A DNA stretch of 64,000 bases from Chitinivibrionales bacterium (GCA_035516255.1 DATJAL010000052.1:1-64000); one strand, 5' to 3'. Numbered from the stretch's first letter, positions 48,554-57,636 are shown. Notes: generated by a model not told the origin, from the letters alone. A program made the numbers and translations.

Positions 48554-49929
48554 TGCTGCTCAACCAGAGGAAAACGGTTCATTTTATCGGCATCGGCGGC
48601 GTGGGCATGAGCGGCCTTGCCGAGTTTCTGCGCACGGCCGGCTACACCGTGACCGGCAGCGACCGCCAGTCGTCCGCGATCACGAAACGCCTCGAATCGC
48701 TGGGCATTACAATTCAGTACGGCCATGCACCGAACCTGGTGCGCGACGCGCACCTCGTGGTGTATTCGAGCGCGATAAAAGAAGAAAACCCGGAACGGGC
48801 GTACGCGCGCGACAATAAAATTCCGGTCATGCGGCGCGCAGAGATGCTCGGCGAGCTCATGCGCATGAAGTTTTCCATCGCAGTTGCGGGAACGCACGGC
48901 AAGACAACGACCACGTCGCTCATCGGGCAGATTTTCAACGATGCGGGCATGACGCCGACGGTGATCGTGGGCGGGATCCTGCGGCGCTACGACACCAACG
49001 CGCTCGTCGGAAAGGGAGACATCCTGGTGGCGGAGGCGGACGAATTCGACCGGTCGTTTCTGAAAATGTTCCCGTCGGTCGCGGTGGTGACCAACATCGA
49101 GGCCGACCATCTGGATTGCTATTCAGGAATTGACGACATAAAGGCGGCATTTCTGCAGTTCGCCAACCTCGTGCCGTTTTACGGCGCGCTGGTCGCCTGC
49201 GCCGACGAGCCCGGCGTGCGCGAGCTGCTGGCGGGCTACGCGAAGACGGCGATCACCTACGGCGTGTCGCGGGAGGCCGATTATTCGGGCCGGGACATAC
49301 GGTTTACAGGAGGGAAAACTGCCTTCACGGTCCATAAGAAGGCGCAGAAACTGGGCGTCCTCGAGCTCACCATTCCGGGGCTCCACAATGTCAAGAATGC
49401 GCTTGCCGCATGCGCGGTGGCGACCGAGCTCGGGGTTGATTTTGGCAAAATCGCCAGGAGCCTCGCCGGTTTCGGCGGGATCAAACGGCGTTTCGAAATA
49501 GTGGGGCAAAAGGCGGGCGTCACCGTGATCGACGATTACGCGCACCATCCGAGCGAAATCGCGGCGACCATCGCGGCGGCGCGCAGCGCCGGCTACAGGC
49601 GCGTCGTGGCGGTGTTCCAGCCGCACCTGTACACGCGAACGCGCGACTTTCTCGACGGGTTCGCGCAGGCGCTGTGCGCCGCCGACGAACTCGTGGTCAC
49701 CGCGATTTACCAGTCGCGCGAGGAGCCGATTGCGGGCGTCAACAGCCTCGCCATCGTGGAAAAAGCGAAAAAACTCGGGCATGCCCATGCCCGTTACATA
49801 GAGAAAAAGGCCGACATCGCGGCGCAGCTCGCGCCTGAGTGCAGGGCGGGCGACGCGGTGGTGGTCATGGGCGCGGGCGACATCAATAAGATATGCAAAG
49901 ACATACTCTCGGGGATCCGGGATGCATAA
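48550..49929 (+). CDS. murC: UDP-N-acetylmuramate-L-alanine ligase
   Basis: First Mur ligase of the stem peptide. The N-terminal Rossmann-like part is VHFIGIGGVGMSGLAEFL, the ATP loop is AVAGTHGKTTTTSLIGQI near residue 115, and EADEFDRSFL with VTNIEADHLDCYSG lies at the metal site. The C-terminal domain has IDDYAHHPSEIAATI and VFQPHLYTRTRDFLDGFA. Length 459 is normal and no MurB or Ddl gene follows, unlike E. coli. The last 8 bases overlap ftsQ. Confidence 0.96.
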   Translation: MMLLNQRKTVHFIGIGGVGMSGLAEFLRTAGYTVTGSDRQSSAITKRLESLGITIQYGHAPNLVRDAHLVVYSSAIKEENPERAYARDNKIPVMRRAEMLGELMRMKFSIAVAGTHGKTTTTSLIGQIFNDAGMTPTVIVGGILRRYDTNALVGKGDILVAEADEFDRSFLKMFPSVAVVTNIEADHLDCYSGIDDIKAAFLQFANLVPFYGALVACADEPGVRELLAGYAKTAITYGVSREADYSGRDIRFTGGKTAFTVHKKAQKLGVLELTIPGLHNVKNALAACAVATELGVDFGKIARSLAGFGGIKRRFEIVGQKAGVTVIDDYAHHPSEIAATIAAARSAGYRRVVAVFQPHLYTRTRDFLDGFAQALCAADELVVTAIYQSREEPIAGVNSLAIVEKAKKLGHAHARYIEKKADIAAQLAPECRAGDAVVVMGAGDINKICKDILSGIRDA

Positions 49930-50734
49930 GCATGTCGGTGCGAACCGGCGCAGAAGGCACGGTGAAAAACGCCGCGCGGCCGGCCGGGCCATGGGAAAAG
50001 CGGCGTCCGGGCTTTTGCGATACGCGAAGTTCGCCGTCATCGCGCTCCTGGTGTGCGGCGGCGGCATTGTCGCGGCGGTAAAGCTCGTGCCGTGGGTCAA
50101 CCGCTCCTCGCTGTTCACGGTGAAGACCATCGTGGTTGACGGGTGCGTGCGCGTTGACAAGGCGGAGGCGGTGCGGCTGATCGGCATCGCTCCGGGCATG
50201 CGCATGACGCAGGTGAAGCCCGCCGCGGTGCGGCAGGCGCTCGAGCGAATGCCGTGGGTGCGGCGGGCGCACGTGGCGCGGCGCTTCCCCAGCACCGTGG
50301 CGATCCGCATCGAAGAGCGGCAGCCGATTGCGCTTGTCAATTGCGGCCGCGTGAAATACCTCGACGCCGACGGTGTGATGCTGCCCTTGTTCGCCGCCAC
50401 GTATTCGAACCTTCCCGTGGTGTCGGGGTTCTGGCCCGACAGCGCGGGGCGGCTCAGCGAGACCGCGCTCTGCCGCGTTAAACAGTTTCTGGCGGACTGC
50501 GAAGCGTCGAACGCGTCGGCGGCGAAGCGCATCTCGCAGGCGGATTTTTCCCTGCCGCGGACCGTAAGGATAACACTCGAGGACGCGCCCGCGGTGATTG
50601 AAATCAACGAGGCTCAGACAGCGGAACTGCTGCGGCGGCTGCAGCAGATCGTGCAGGGCGAACAGAACGCCGCCAGGGGGCTGCCCAAAAGGATCAACCT
50701 GTGCTACGAAAACCTGGCGTACCTGCAATGGTAA
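49922..50734 (+). CDS. ftsQ: FtsQ/DivIB-type cell-division protein
   Basis: Bitopic inner-membrane protein of the divisome. The cytoplasmic N-terminus is short and extremely basic (VGANRRRRHGEKRRAAGRAM). One membrane helix follows (FAVIALLVCGGGIVAAVKLV), then the POTRA domain: FTVKTIVVDGCVRVDKAEAV and LERMPWVRRAHVARRFPSTV with IRIEERQPIALV, as in FtsQ. The beta domain and tail complete 270 residues. FtsQ normally binds FtsL and FtsB. Its position between murC and ftsA is the expected one once murB and ddl are absent. Confidence 0.92.
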   Translation: MHKHVGANRRRRHGEKRRAAGRAMGKAASGLLRYAKFAVIALLVCGGGIVAAVKLVPWVNRSSLFTVKTIVVDGCVRVDKAEAVRLIGIAPGMRMTQVKPAAVRQALERMPWVRRAHVARRFPSTVAIRIEERQPIALVNCGRVKYLDADGVMLPLFAATYSNLPVVSGFWPDSAGRLSETALCRVKQFLADCEASNASAAKRISQADFSLPRTVRITLEDAPAVIEINEAQTAELLRRLQQIVQGEQNAARGLPKRINLCYENLAYLQW

Positions 50735-50802
50735 AGGAAACTATCAGTCCCTGTCCGGTTGGGCGGGACCATCATATACCATTATTCTAGTGGAGGAGTA
50801 CC

Positions 50803-52038
50803 ATGGAAGACAACAGTTTCATTGGCCTCGATATAGGGACAACTAAGATCGCGTGCATCATATCGGAGATCGGCGCCAATGACGAGCTCAAGATCGTGGG
50901 CGTGGGAGTGAGCCCGTCCGACGGGCTGCGAAAGGGCGTGGTGGTGAACATCGACAAAACCGTCCATTCCATTCAGAAGGCGGTGGAGGAGGCCGAGCTC
51001 ATGGCCGGCGTGGACGTCGAGTCGGTGTATGTCGGCATCGCGGGCGACCACATCCGCGCCATCAACAGCAAGGGAGTGGTGGCCATCTCGCGCGAAGACA
51101 ATGAGATCGCGGAACTTGACGTGGTGCGCGCCATCGACGCGGCAAAGGCAGTGTCGATCCCCATGGACCGGGAGATTTTGCACGTGATCCCGCAGGAGTT
51201 CGTCGTCGACGAGCAGAAGGGCATCAAAGACCCCATTGGCATGTGCGGGGTGCGGCTGGAGACCCAGGTGCATATCATCACGGGCGCGGTGACGAGCGCG
51301 CAGAACATTTACAAGAGCGTGGAGAAGGCCGGTCTCAAGGTGCGCGACCTGGTGCTGGAACCGCTGGCGTCGAGCTACGCCGTGCTCGAGAAGGACGAGA
51401 AGGAGCTCGGCGTGGCGCTCATCGACATGGGCGGCGGCACCACCGATATCGCCATTTACTTCGACGAGAGCATCAGGCACACGGCCGTGGTGGGGCTGGG
51501 CGGCAAGAACGTGACGAGCGACATCGCCATCGGCATCCGCACGCCCATCGAGCGGGCCGAGGAGATCAAGAAGCAGTTCGGCTGCGCCTACTCGCCGCTT
51601 GTCAAGGGCGACCAGTACATCAGCGTGCCGGGCGTGGGCGGCCGCGAGCAGCGCGAGGTGAGCAAGGCGGTGCTGTCGTCTATCATCGAGCCTCGGCTCG
51701 AAGAGATTCTGTCGCTTGCGCTGCGGGAAATAAAGCGCACCGAATACGCCGACATGCTCGGCGCGGGCGTGGTGCTCACGGGCGGCGGCGCGCTCATGGA
51801 GGGCATCCAGGAGCTGGCCGAAAAAGTGTTCGAGATGCCGGTGAAGATCGGCGTGCCCACCGGGTTCGGCGGCCTCACCGAGGCGGCCAAGTCGCCGATC
51901 CACGCGACGGGCGTGGGCCTGTGCATCTACGGCGTGAAGCACGGACGCGGCAAAAAGACCAAGAGAAGCCTTGCCGGCGAGGACAGCTTCAAGAAGATAT
52001 TCGACCGGATGAAAGCGTGGGTGAAGGAGTTCTTTTAG
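50803..52038 (+). CDS. ftsA: FtsA, actin-like membrane tether of FtsZ
   Basis: ATP-binding, actin-fold protein. The phosphate-1 loop is FIGLDIGTTKIACIISEIGA at the start, the 1C subdomain follows, and the phosphate-2 region reads ALIDMGGGTTDIAIYFD; the adenosine motif is VVLTGGGALMEGIQELA. The C-terminus is basic and amphipathic (KKIFDRMKAWVKEFF), the membrane-targeting helix that anchors FtsZ. The start has a strong GGAGG site. 68 bases separate it from ftsQ, and about 105 from ftsZ, so there is room for a promoter in each gap, though none is compelling. Confidence 0.95.
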   Translation: MEDNSFIGLDIGTTKIACIISEIGANDELKIVGVGVSPSDGLRKGVVVNIDKTVHSIQKAVEEAELMAGVDVESVYVGIAGDHIRAINSKGVVAISREDNEIAELDVVRAIDAAKAVSIPMDREILHVIPQEFVVDEQKGIKDPIGMCGVRLETQVHIITGAVTSAQNIYKSVEKAGLKVRDLVLEPLASSYAVLEKDEKELGVALIDMGGGTTDIAIYFDESIRHTAVVGLGGKNVTSDIAIGIRTPIERAEEIKKQFGCAYSPLVKGDQYISVPGVGGREQREVSKAVLSSIIEPRLEEILSLALREIKRTEYADMLGAGVVLTGGGALMEGIQELAEKVFEMPVKIGVPTGFGGLTEAAKSPIHATGVGLCIYGVKHGRGKKTKRSLAGEDSFKKIFDRMKAWVKEFF

Positions 52039-52143
52039 GGGAAGAGGGGCTGGGGGCGAAGGGGTGAGGTCGGAAACGAGAAAAACAAAATGAACAGAAT
52101 TTCCTATATATCAATCACACTCTACCTTTAACAGGGGGTTCGT

Positions 52144-53529
52144 ATGGTTTTCACACTGGACGAGAATTTCGGCGCCAAGGCCAAGATGAAGGTGGTCGGC
52201 GTCGGAGGCGCGGGCGGCAACGCGGTAAACCGCATGGTGGCGGCAGGGCTTTCGGGCGTCGAGTTCATAGCGATCAACACCGATGCGATGGCGCTCGACA
52301 ACAACAAGGCGACCCACCGCATCCAGATCGGCGACAAGATCACTAAAGGCCTGGGCGCCGGCGCAAACCCGGAAATCGGCCGCATCGCCATGGACGAGGA
52401 CCGCGAAAAGGTCTCGGCCATGCTCGAAGGAGCCGATATGGTGTTCATCACCGCGGGCATGGGCGGCGGCACGGGCACGGGCGGCGCGCCGATCATCGCA
52501 GAAATCGCGCGCGAGCTGGGGATTCTCACGGTCGCGATCGTGACGCGTCCCTTCTTATTCGAGGGCAAGGTGCGCGACCGCAACGCGCGCAAGGGCATTG
52601 ACGATTTGCGCAAGAACGTGGACACGATCATCGTGATTCCCAACCAGAAGCTTTTGTCAATTGTTGACCGCACCACGTCGCTCATTGACGCCTTCAAGAT
52701 CGCAGATGACGTGCTGTACCAGGCCACCAAGGGCATTTCGGACCTGATCTCGGTGCACGGCCTGGTAAACCTCGACTTCGCGGACGTGCGCACCATCATG
52801 AACGGCATGGGCGACGCGCTCATGGGAACCGGCTACGCCGAGGGCGAGAACCGGGCGCCTACCGCGGCCGACAACGCGATCCACAGCCCGCTGCTCGACG
52901 ACATCTCCATCATCGGCGCAAAGGGCATCCTCATCAACATCACGGGCGGCGAGGACATGACGTTGTACGATGTCAACGACGCCACCCAGACCATCTACGA
53001 CGCCGTGGGCGAAGATGTTGAGACCAACATCATTTTCGGCGCGGTGACCGACCCTGCCATGAGCGGCAAGATCCGCGTCACGGTGATCGCCACCGGCTTC
53101 AGCGAAGAACGGCTTGAGAAGAAAAAGGAAGAGGTCAATGCGACCAAGCTTTCCATCAAGCTGCCGACGCCCCCGCAGAAGGCGCACGCGGAGCATGCCG
53201 CGGAGCAGATGTCGTTCAATCTTGCAAGCGCGGCGGCGCCCAAGGTCGAGGAAAAGCCGTTTGTTGAGGCCGCGATCAAGGAGGAAAAGGAAGAGCCAAA
53301 CCTTCAGGTGCTTTCCGGCGCGCCGGAAGAAACTCCAAGGCAGGTGGTGCATGTTGTTGCCAACAACAACGCGGCAACGGCCTCGCAGCAGCTTGAGTTC
53401 CCGGCGTTCCTTAAAAAGGAAAAGACGGCAAAGAAAGACGCACATTTTGTGGTCTCAAAAGGCAACATCATCGAGCACTATGAGGACGACATGGATGTGC
53501 CGACCTTTTTAAGAAAACAGATGCAGTAA
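52144..53529 (+). CDS. ftsZ: Cell-division GTPase FtsZ
   Basis: Tubulin-like GTPase that forms the Z-ring. The N-terminal GTP fold is intact: VGVGGAGGNAVNRMV, the tubulin signature GMGGGTGTGGAPIIAEIA and DVNDATQTIYDAVG. The T7-loop and GTPase C-terminal part (RVTVIATGFSEERL) follow, then a linker of about 130 residues rich in Glu, Lys and Ala. The conserved C-terminal peptide, DMDVPTFLRKQMQ, is the docking site for FtsA and other partners. 461 residues is on the long side, due to the linker. A GGGGG ribosome site precedes the ATG. Confidence 0.97.
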   Translation: MVFTLDENFGAKAKMKVVGVGGAGGNAVNRMVAAGLSGVEFIAINTDAMALDNNKATHRIQIGDKITKGLGAGANPEIGRIAMDEDREKVSAMLEGADMVFITAGMGGGTGTGGAPIIAEIARELGILTVAIVTRPFLFEGKVRDRNARKGIDDLRKNVDTIIVIPNQKLLSIVDRTTSLIDAFKIADDVLYQATKGISDLISVHGLVNLDFADVRTIMNGMGDALMGTGYAEGENRAPTAADNAIHSPLLDDISIIGAKGILINITGGEDMTLYDVNDATQTIYDAVGEDVETNIIFGAVTDPAMSGKIRVTVIATGFSEERLEKKKEEVNATKLSIKLPTPPQKAHAEHAAEQMSFNLASAAAPKVEEKPFVEAAIKEEKEEPNLQVLSGAPEETPRQVVHVVANNNAATASQQLEFPAFLKKEKTAKKDAHFVVSKGNIIEHYEDDMDVPTFLRKQMQ

Positions 53530-53541
53530 CTCATCCACCGG

Positions 53542-53568
53542 CCCCCTTCTCTCAATGAGAGAAGGGGG
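53542..53568. terminator. Stem-loop after ftsZ, end of the dcw cluster
   Basis: CCCCCTTCTCTC (53542-53553) and GAGAGAAGGGGG (53557-53568) form a perfect 12-bp stem with the 3-base loop AAT, 12 bases after the ftsZ stop. There is no T run, so it may protect the 3' end or act as a weak terminator. Confidence 0.55.
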
Positions 53569-53618
53569 AGAAAGGGAGGAAGACAGTCCGTTCACTTCAG
53601 CAATCATGAGGAGCATTC

Positions 53619-53819
53619 ATGACCGAGCTTGAAGAGAAACTGATGAGTCAGGCAAACGCGATACACGACAGGATTTTCCCGTGTGCGTCGCGGAAGGAGT
53701 TCCAGTATTGCTTTACCCGCGAGAACGACCAGCTGTTCTTCTGGTACAACACCGAAGACCAGAGCACGCACGTGATCGCGGCCGATCTCAGACAGTGTGA
53801 AGAGAAAATGTGCAGTTAG
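53619..53819 (+). CDS. Small hypothetical protein (66 aa) after ftsZ
   Basis: A 66-residue frame with a good GAGGAG site six bases before its ATG. The product is soluble, has four Cys (FPCASRKEFQYCFT, QCEEKMC) and an aromatic strand stretch DQLFFWYNTEDQSTHV. I do not recognise the family. It follows the ftsZ stem-loop and ends before a GC-rich hairpin, so it could be a separate small unit. Whether it is real rests mainly on the ribosome site. Confidence 0.55.
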   Translation: MTELEEKLMSQANAIHDRIFPCASRKEFQYCFTRENDQLFFWYNTEDQSTHVIAADLRQCEEKMCS

Positions 53820-53893
53820 TGGAGTGTAGGGTGTAAGTTCCCCGTAAAAGTTCCTCAACCCGGGTTTTAGGGTGCCCGGGTATCTGCCGGTAC

Positions 53894-53915
53894 GCGGGGG
53901 CCATGGGGCCCCCGC
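53894..53915. repeat. GC-rich hairpin downstream of the small post-ftsZ gene
   Basis: GCGGGGGCC (53894-53902) and GGCCCCCGC (53907-53915) pair perfectly around the four bases ATGG. A C-rich then TTTA stretch follows, so it might terminate the gene at 53619-53819. Confidence 0.55.
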
Positions 53916-53971
53916 ACCCCCTTTACAGAATTGCTGATTCCGGAGCGCGGGTATATGTATTTTCTTTTTAA

Positions 53972-54997
53972 ATGAAAAACCGCAGTCCAACCGCTTCAAC
54001 AAAGAGGAATATTTTGGAAGGATTCAGGAAGTTGTTTCCCAGGATATTGTTTTTATCTTCTGGAACAGCAGTGTTGCTTTTGGGTTTATTCCTGGTTTAC
54101 TCCTTTGCCTTGATTTCACCTTCACCCCAGTTCTCCCTCCGTCTGTTTTTAACAGCACTGTTTACGCGGGGTTCCCTTGTGGTCGAGGGCAACAATGGTT
54201 GGCTGTTTTTCAGGCAAGGGTTTTCCTATGAAGTAATGCCGTGGCCGAAGGAAAATGGCGTAACGATTATTGATTTTAACCGGAAGCTGCAAATGAAGGG
54301 CATTCGGCTCTTCGTTGTTCCCGTGCCCGATAAGAGCGATGTTTATCCGGAGTTGCTGAACCTGGGTGACCCTGTGACGGTCAGCGTACAACGCGAAAGC
54401 CTGATCAGGAATCTGCGAGAATCTAATGTCAATGTCATTGACCTTCTCCCGGTCTTTCGGTCTTTGAAAGGCCGGGATACCTTGTACTTTAAGTATGATT
54501 CACACTGGAATCAAACAGGCATAATCATTGCGGCCAAAGTAATTTCTGGTGAAATAATGAAATTGGAGCCCGCGTTGTCAAAGCAACTGGACTTGCAATC
54601 AGTAGACACCGTTGGGGGGCGCTTCGAAGACCTCTACACCGCTCTGAATAAGGGCGCGCAACGTGGTAGGGAAACCCCTGCTGCTTGGAAGGCAGTAGTT
54701 TCAGGTGACGGGCAAATATTCAAAGGTGGCAAGGACGCTCCAATTATGATTTTTGGCGATAGTTTTACCGAGATCGGCCGAAGCTATGGCGCGCAATTGA
54801 GTTCACAGATAGCCCTGTTTTCAGGGATTCCTGCGCGGACCTTTTTTAGCTTGGGCGCCAACCTTGATGGGCCGCCCATACTCGCCTCGTTTTTAAAACA
54901 AGCGAAGACCAAACCTAAAATCGTAGTGTGGGTTTTTATTTCGCATGCTCTGCAAAAAAAATTAAATTCCTTTGAATCCCAAAGAAATCTTCAATGA
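53972..54997 (+). CDS. AlgX/AlgJ-like SGNH-type polysaccharide O-acetyltransferase-like protein
   Basis: One N-terminal membrane helix (ILFLSSGTAVLLLGLFLVYS) followed by an SGNH-hydrolase-like domain of the AlgX/AlgJ kind. The marks are NNGWLFFRQGF, FVVPVPDKSDVYPELL, YFKYDSHWNQTGIIIAA, where Asp and His of the DSHW box are catalytic, and MIFGDSFTEIG, which carries the serine nucleophile. These proteins transfer acetyl groups to exopolysaccharides such as alginate, taking them from an MBOAT partner. No MBOAT gene is nearby, so it is an orphan here. The gene is visibly more AT-rich than ftsZ or its other neighbours. No convincing ribosome site. Confidence 0.8.
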   Translation: MKNRSPTASTKRNILEGFRKLFPRILFLSSGTAVLLLGLFLVYSFALISPSPQFSLRLFLTALFTRGSLVVEGNNGWLFFRQGFSYEVMPWPKENGVTIIDFNRKLQMKGIRLFVVPVPDKSDVYPELLNLGDPVTVSVQRESLIRNLRESNVNVIDLLPVFRSLKGRDTLYFKYDSHWNQTGIIIAAKVISGEIMKLEPALSKQLDLQSVDTVGGRFEDLYTALNKGAQRGRETPAAWKAVVSGDGQIFKGGKDAPIMIFGDSFTEIGRSYGAQLSSQIALFSGIPARTFFSLGANLDGPPILASFLKQAKTKPKIVVWVFISHALQKKLNSFESQRNLQ

Positions 54998-55334
54998 AAG
55001 TGTTTTTTTAGCACCGCGGATGGAAGAGCGATATCGCGAGAAGTGAAACGGCGAAGCAACCGCTCCTAAATCCTGTCAAAAACACGAGCTGCTTCGCTCA
55101 CAATGACAAACCGCGCCTTTGAATCCCATAGCGAGCGACTATAAGTATGTTTTCCCTCCATAGGAATGGAAAGCTTCCCCGCAGCTCGCTGCGAGGTTTT
55201 TCAATTTTTGGAGGTTCCCTCAAATAAATTCGGAGGATAATTGCTTGAGGATAAAATATATCCTTTTAGCGGCAAAGTAACGGCCTGGGTTCGTCATTCT
55301 GTTCATGATCCCCATTGCGCCGTTGCTTAATAAG
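54998..55334. other. Intergenic region between the AlgX-like and LPP20-like genes
   Basis: About 335 bases. It starts with TTTTTTTA after a short gap, but has no convincing terminator stem. A short motif GCAGCTCGCTGCGAG near 55179-55193 forms a small hairpin. No gene is supported. Confidence 0.3.
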
Positions 55335-55364
55335 TTGACACGTTCCCCACGTGCGCCGTATTTT
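55335..55364 (+). promoter_or_regulatory. Sigma70-type promoter placed to start transcription at the start codon
   Basis: Perfect TTGACA (55335-55340), an 18-base spacer and TATTTT (55359-55364). The ATG at 55372 lies seven bases after the -10 box, so the transcript would be leaderless; no ribosome site precedes the ATG. Confidence 0.6.
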
Positions 55365-55371
55365 ATCATCC

Positions 55372-56280
55372 ATGACAAATAACCAATCCATCCCTGCCGG
55401 CACACAGACCAACGTCCTGCGGAAATGGCATTCCCTTGCCGCTGCATTTAGAATCGCCCTTTATTCGACCGCCGTCCTTGTTGCGGCGGTTCTGTTCCTG
55501 TATTCGTCCGTCCGGGGCAGCGAGGAAATCATCGACATATCGGTCAAGGGCATCAGCGACAACCACAAGGACGGCGCGCAAAAGGACCGCATGGAGGCCA
55601 TCCTCGACGCCAAGCGCCAGGCCTGCGAAAAAGCCGGCATCACCATTTCCGCGAAAACAACGGTCGAGAACTTCAAATTGGTCTATGACTACGTTGAATC
55701 GCAGGCAAAGGCGGTGCTGCTGCCCGGGTTCCAGGTGATCGACGTGGGATACATGGAAGACGGCACGTATGCGGTCGTGCTCATCGGGAAGATCAAAAAA
55801 AGCGACGCACCCACGGGCGACCGGGCGCAATTCACCTTTCTGATCTGGCTCACCGACAACGGGAAGGACTTCCCCGACAAAGCCGCGGCAGTTGACAAGC
55901 TGTACCAGTGGTTCACCTCCTTCAAATGCGAAAGCAAATTCGGCGAGGTTCCCCTTGATAAAATGGAAACGGAGCTCACCGCCGTCGCGCGGAACGACTC
56001 CCTGTATTACGGCGGCCGGCGCTTTTACGCGTTCACCTACACCTGCCCGCCCGCCGACTATGTTTATACCCAGCGCACGCCCATGACCAACGGCAAGACC
56101 GAAGTCGCCGATTTCAAGATACGCCTGCGTCCCGGCAAACGGTATATCATGGACATCGCGCACAGCAATGCGGTGTATTTCGACGAACCGCAGGCCTATG
56201 AGGGCACGTTCAAGCACCCGAGGGAAAAACTTGCCTTTCCCGACGATTTCAAGCCGCTGTTTACAACGGATAAAAAATGA
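55372..56280 (+). CDS. Membrane-anchored or exported protein with LPP20/FlgT-like region
   Basis: From the ATG at 55372 the protein has about 28 hydrophilic residues, a hydrophobic helix (IALYSTAVLVAAVLFLYSS) and then a 240-residue extracytoplasmic part. The first section with DRMEAILDAKRQACEKAGIT and DYVESQAKAVLLPGFQVIDV looks like the LPP20-type fold also found at the start of flagellar protein FlgT. The remainder is strand-rich with TYAVVLIGKI and RRFYAFTYTCPPADYVYTQR. I cannot assign a role. It shares a 4-base overlap (ATGA) with the next gene, an acetyltransferase-like enzyme, so the two are coupled. Confidence 0.65.
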   Translation: MTNNQSIPAGTQTNVLRKWHSLAAAFRIALYSTAVLVAAVLFLYSSVRGSEEIIDISVKGISDNHKDGAQKDRMEAILDAKRQACEKAGITISAKTTVENFKLVYDYVESQAKAVLLPGFQVIDVGYMEDGTYAVVLIGKIKKSDAPTGDRAQFTFLIWLTDNGKDFPDKAAAVDKLYQWFTSFKCESKFGEVPLDKMETELTAVARNDSLYYGGRRFYAFTYTCPPADYVYTQRTPMTNGKTEVADFKIRLRPGKRYIMDIAHSNAVYFDEPQAYEGTFKHPREKLAFPDDFKPLFTTDKK

Positions 56281-57125
56281 CCCGCCGCGTTCACGACGCG
56301 CCATGGCTCCAGGTGCGCGATACGGAAATCTTTTCTGACTTTTGCGCCAGAACGGGGATACGCCCCGGCCGGCAGCGCGACCTGCTCATACCGCAGGTCG
56401 CCGCCGCGTTTAAAAATCTGCCGTTCGAGAACCTGACGAAAATTCTCAAGGCCGACACGGTGATCAGCGCGTCCTCGGCCATGCGCTACCCGGACGAACT
56501 GCTCGGTGATTTTTTGAAATGGGGAACCGGCGGCACATGCTTTTCCCTCACCGCAAGCGTTGTTGCCATGTTCGATCGCCTCGGCATCGAAGCGTACCCG
56601 GTGCTGGCCGACCGGCATTACGGTCCCGACACCCATTGCGGACTCGTCATCGTGCAGCCGGGCGGCGTACTGCTGCTCGATCCGGGATACCTGCTGTTTG
56701 CACCGGTCAATGTGCCTGTTGAGAAGCCGGCGTTTATCGAAACAGGGTTCAACACCGTGGAACTGCGGCCGGCAAACGGCGGCCGGCTCGAGCTTTACAC
56801 GAGCGTCAAGGGAAACCGCAAGCTGCGGCTTACGTTCAAACTGGGGCCGGTGAGCGACAGTGCATTCGGCAAGGCGTGGGAGCAGTCGTTTGCATTCGAG
56901 ATGATGAGCTATCCGGTGCTGACGCGCACCGTGAACGGCCGCCACCGGTATCTGCAGGGCAATGTGCTCGCGGAGCGCGATTCCCAGGGAACCAAGCGCC
57001 TCATCCTCACGCAGGAAAAACAAATTGAATTTTTCTCCGCCATCGGCGGAATGGACAAAAACATCGTCACCCGCGCACTGGAGATCGTGAAGTATGGCCT
57101 CGACTCAAAAGCCGCCGTTCGTTAA
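56277..57125 (+). CDS. Arylamine N-acetyltransferase-like enzyme
   Basis: 282 residues with the layout of the NAT family. A Cys-His-Asp triad can be read as Cys88 in KWGTGGTCFSLTAS, His120 in GPDTHCGLVIV and Asp135 in VLLLDPGYLL; the 15-residue distance between His and Asp matches classical NATs. NLPFENLTKIL near the start is the family's usual N-terminal motif. Real NATs move acetyl from CoA to aromatic amines; many bacterial relatives form amides in antibiotic synthesis. The C-terminal half is less typical, so the substrate may differ. It overlaps both neighbours, by 4 and by 32 bases. Confidence 0.82.
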   Translation: MTRRVHDAPWLQVRDTEIFSDFCARTGIRPGRQRDLLIPQVAAAFKNLPFENLTKILKADTVISASSAMRYPDELLGDFLKWGTGGTCFSLTASVVAMFDRLGIEAYPVLADRHYGPDTHCGLVIVQPGGVLLLDPGYLLFAPVNVPVEKPAFIETGFNTVELRPANGGRLELYTSVKGNRKLRLTFKLGPVSDSAFGKAWEQSFAFEMMSYPVLTRTVNGRHRYLQGNVLAERDSQGTKRLILTQEKQIEFFSAIGGMDKNIVTRALEIVKYGLDSKAAVR

Positions 57126-57636
57126 ATATTTCATTGCGGTGCTGTTGAAGGACCCTGCCGTCCTGGAAAAGGTGCGACCGCTGTTCGTTGAAGAATGGGG
57201 TGCGATTGATTTTGAAGGAGCCGATCATGCGTTTGATGTCACCGATTATTACGAGCCGGAAATGGGAGCGCCGCTGTACCGCCGGCTGCTCGCGTTTGAA
57301 AAACTGGCAGAGCCCGGTTTGCTGGCTGACATGAAACTCGAATGCAATAAAATTGAGAACCAACTGGCCGTTGGCGGCAAAAGAACGGTCAATTGCGACG
57401 CAGGGTACCTTGACCACAACAAAGTGGTGCTCGCATCCGCAAAGGAAGCCGGCCAGAAGATTTACCTCGATAAGGGAATTTACGCCGATCTTGCGGGAAG
57501 GTACAAGGCGGGGAAGTACCAGCCGTTTGAATGGTCGTTCCCGGATTTCAAGGATGGGAGGTATGACCGGGACCTTATTGAAATTCGAAATAAATATTTG
57601 GATCAAGTCAAGAAATGCAAGAAGGAAACAGCATGA
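57094..57636 (+). CDS. DUF4416 family protein
   Basis: 180 residues with the spread of features that define this unstudied family: KYFIAVLLKDPAVLEKVRPL, FDVTDYYEPEMGAPLYRRLL, NCDAGYLDHNKVVLASAKEA and YLDKGIYADLAGRY with the closing WSFPDFKDGRY. No known catalytic motif. The start ATG at 57094 lies 32 bases inside the end of the acetyltransferase gene, a longer overlap than the usual 4 bases, but the family's N-terminus begins here. It is the last gene of this rightward group. Confidence 0.85.
   Translation: MASTQKPPFVKYFIAVLLKDPAVLEKVRPLFVEEWGAIDFEGADHAFDVTDYYEPEMGAPLYRRLLAFEKLAEPGLLADMKLECNKIENQLAVGGKRTVNCDAGYLDHNKVVLASAKEAGQKIYLDKGIYADLAGRYKAGKYQPFEWSFPDFKDGRYDRDLIEIRNKYLDQVKKCKKETA

Noticed and set aside
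49123-50607. 494-codon open frame on the minus strand opposite murC and ftsQ
   Set aside because: It runs antisense to two certain genes, contains no recognisable domain and is explained by GC-rich codon usage.
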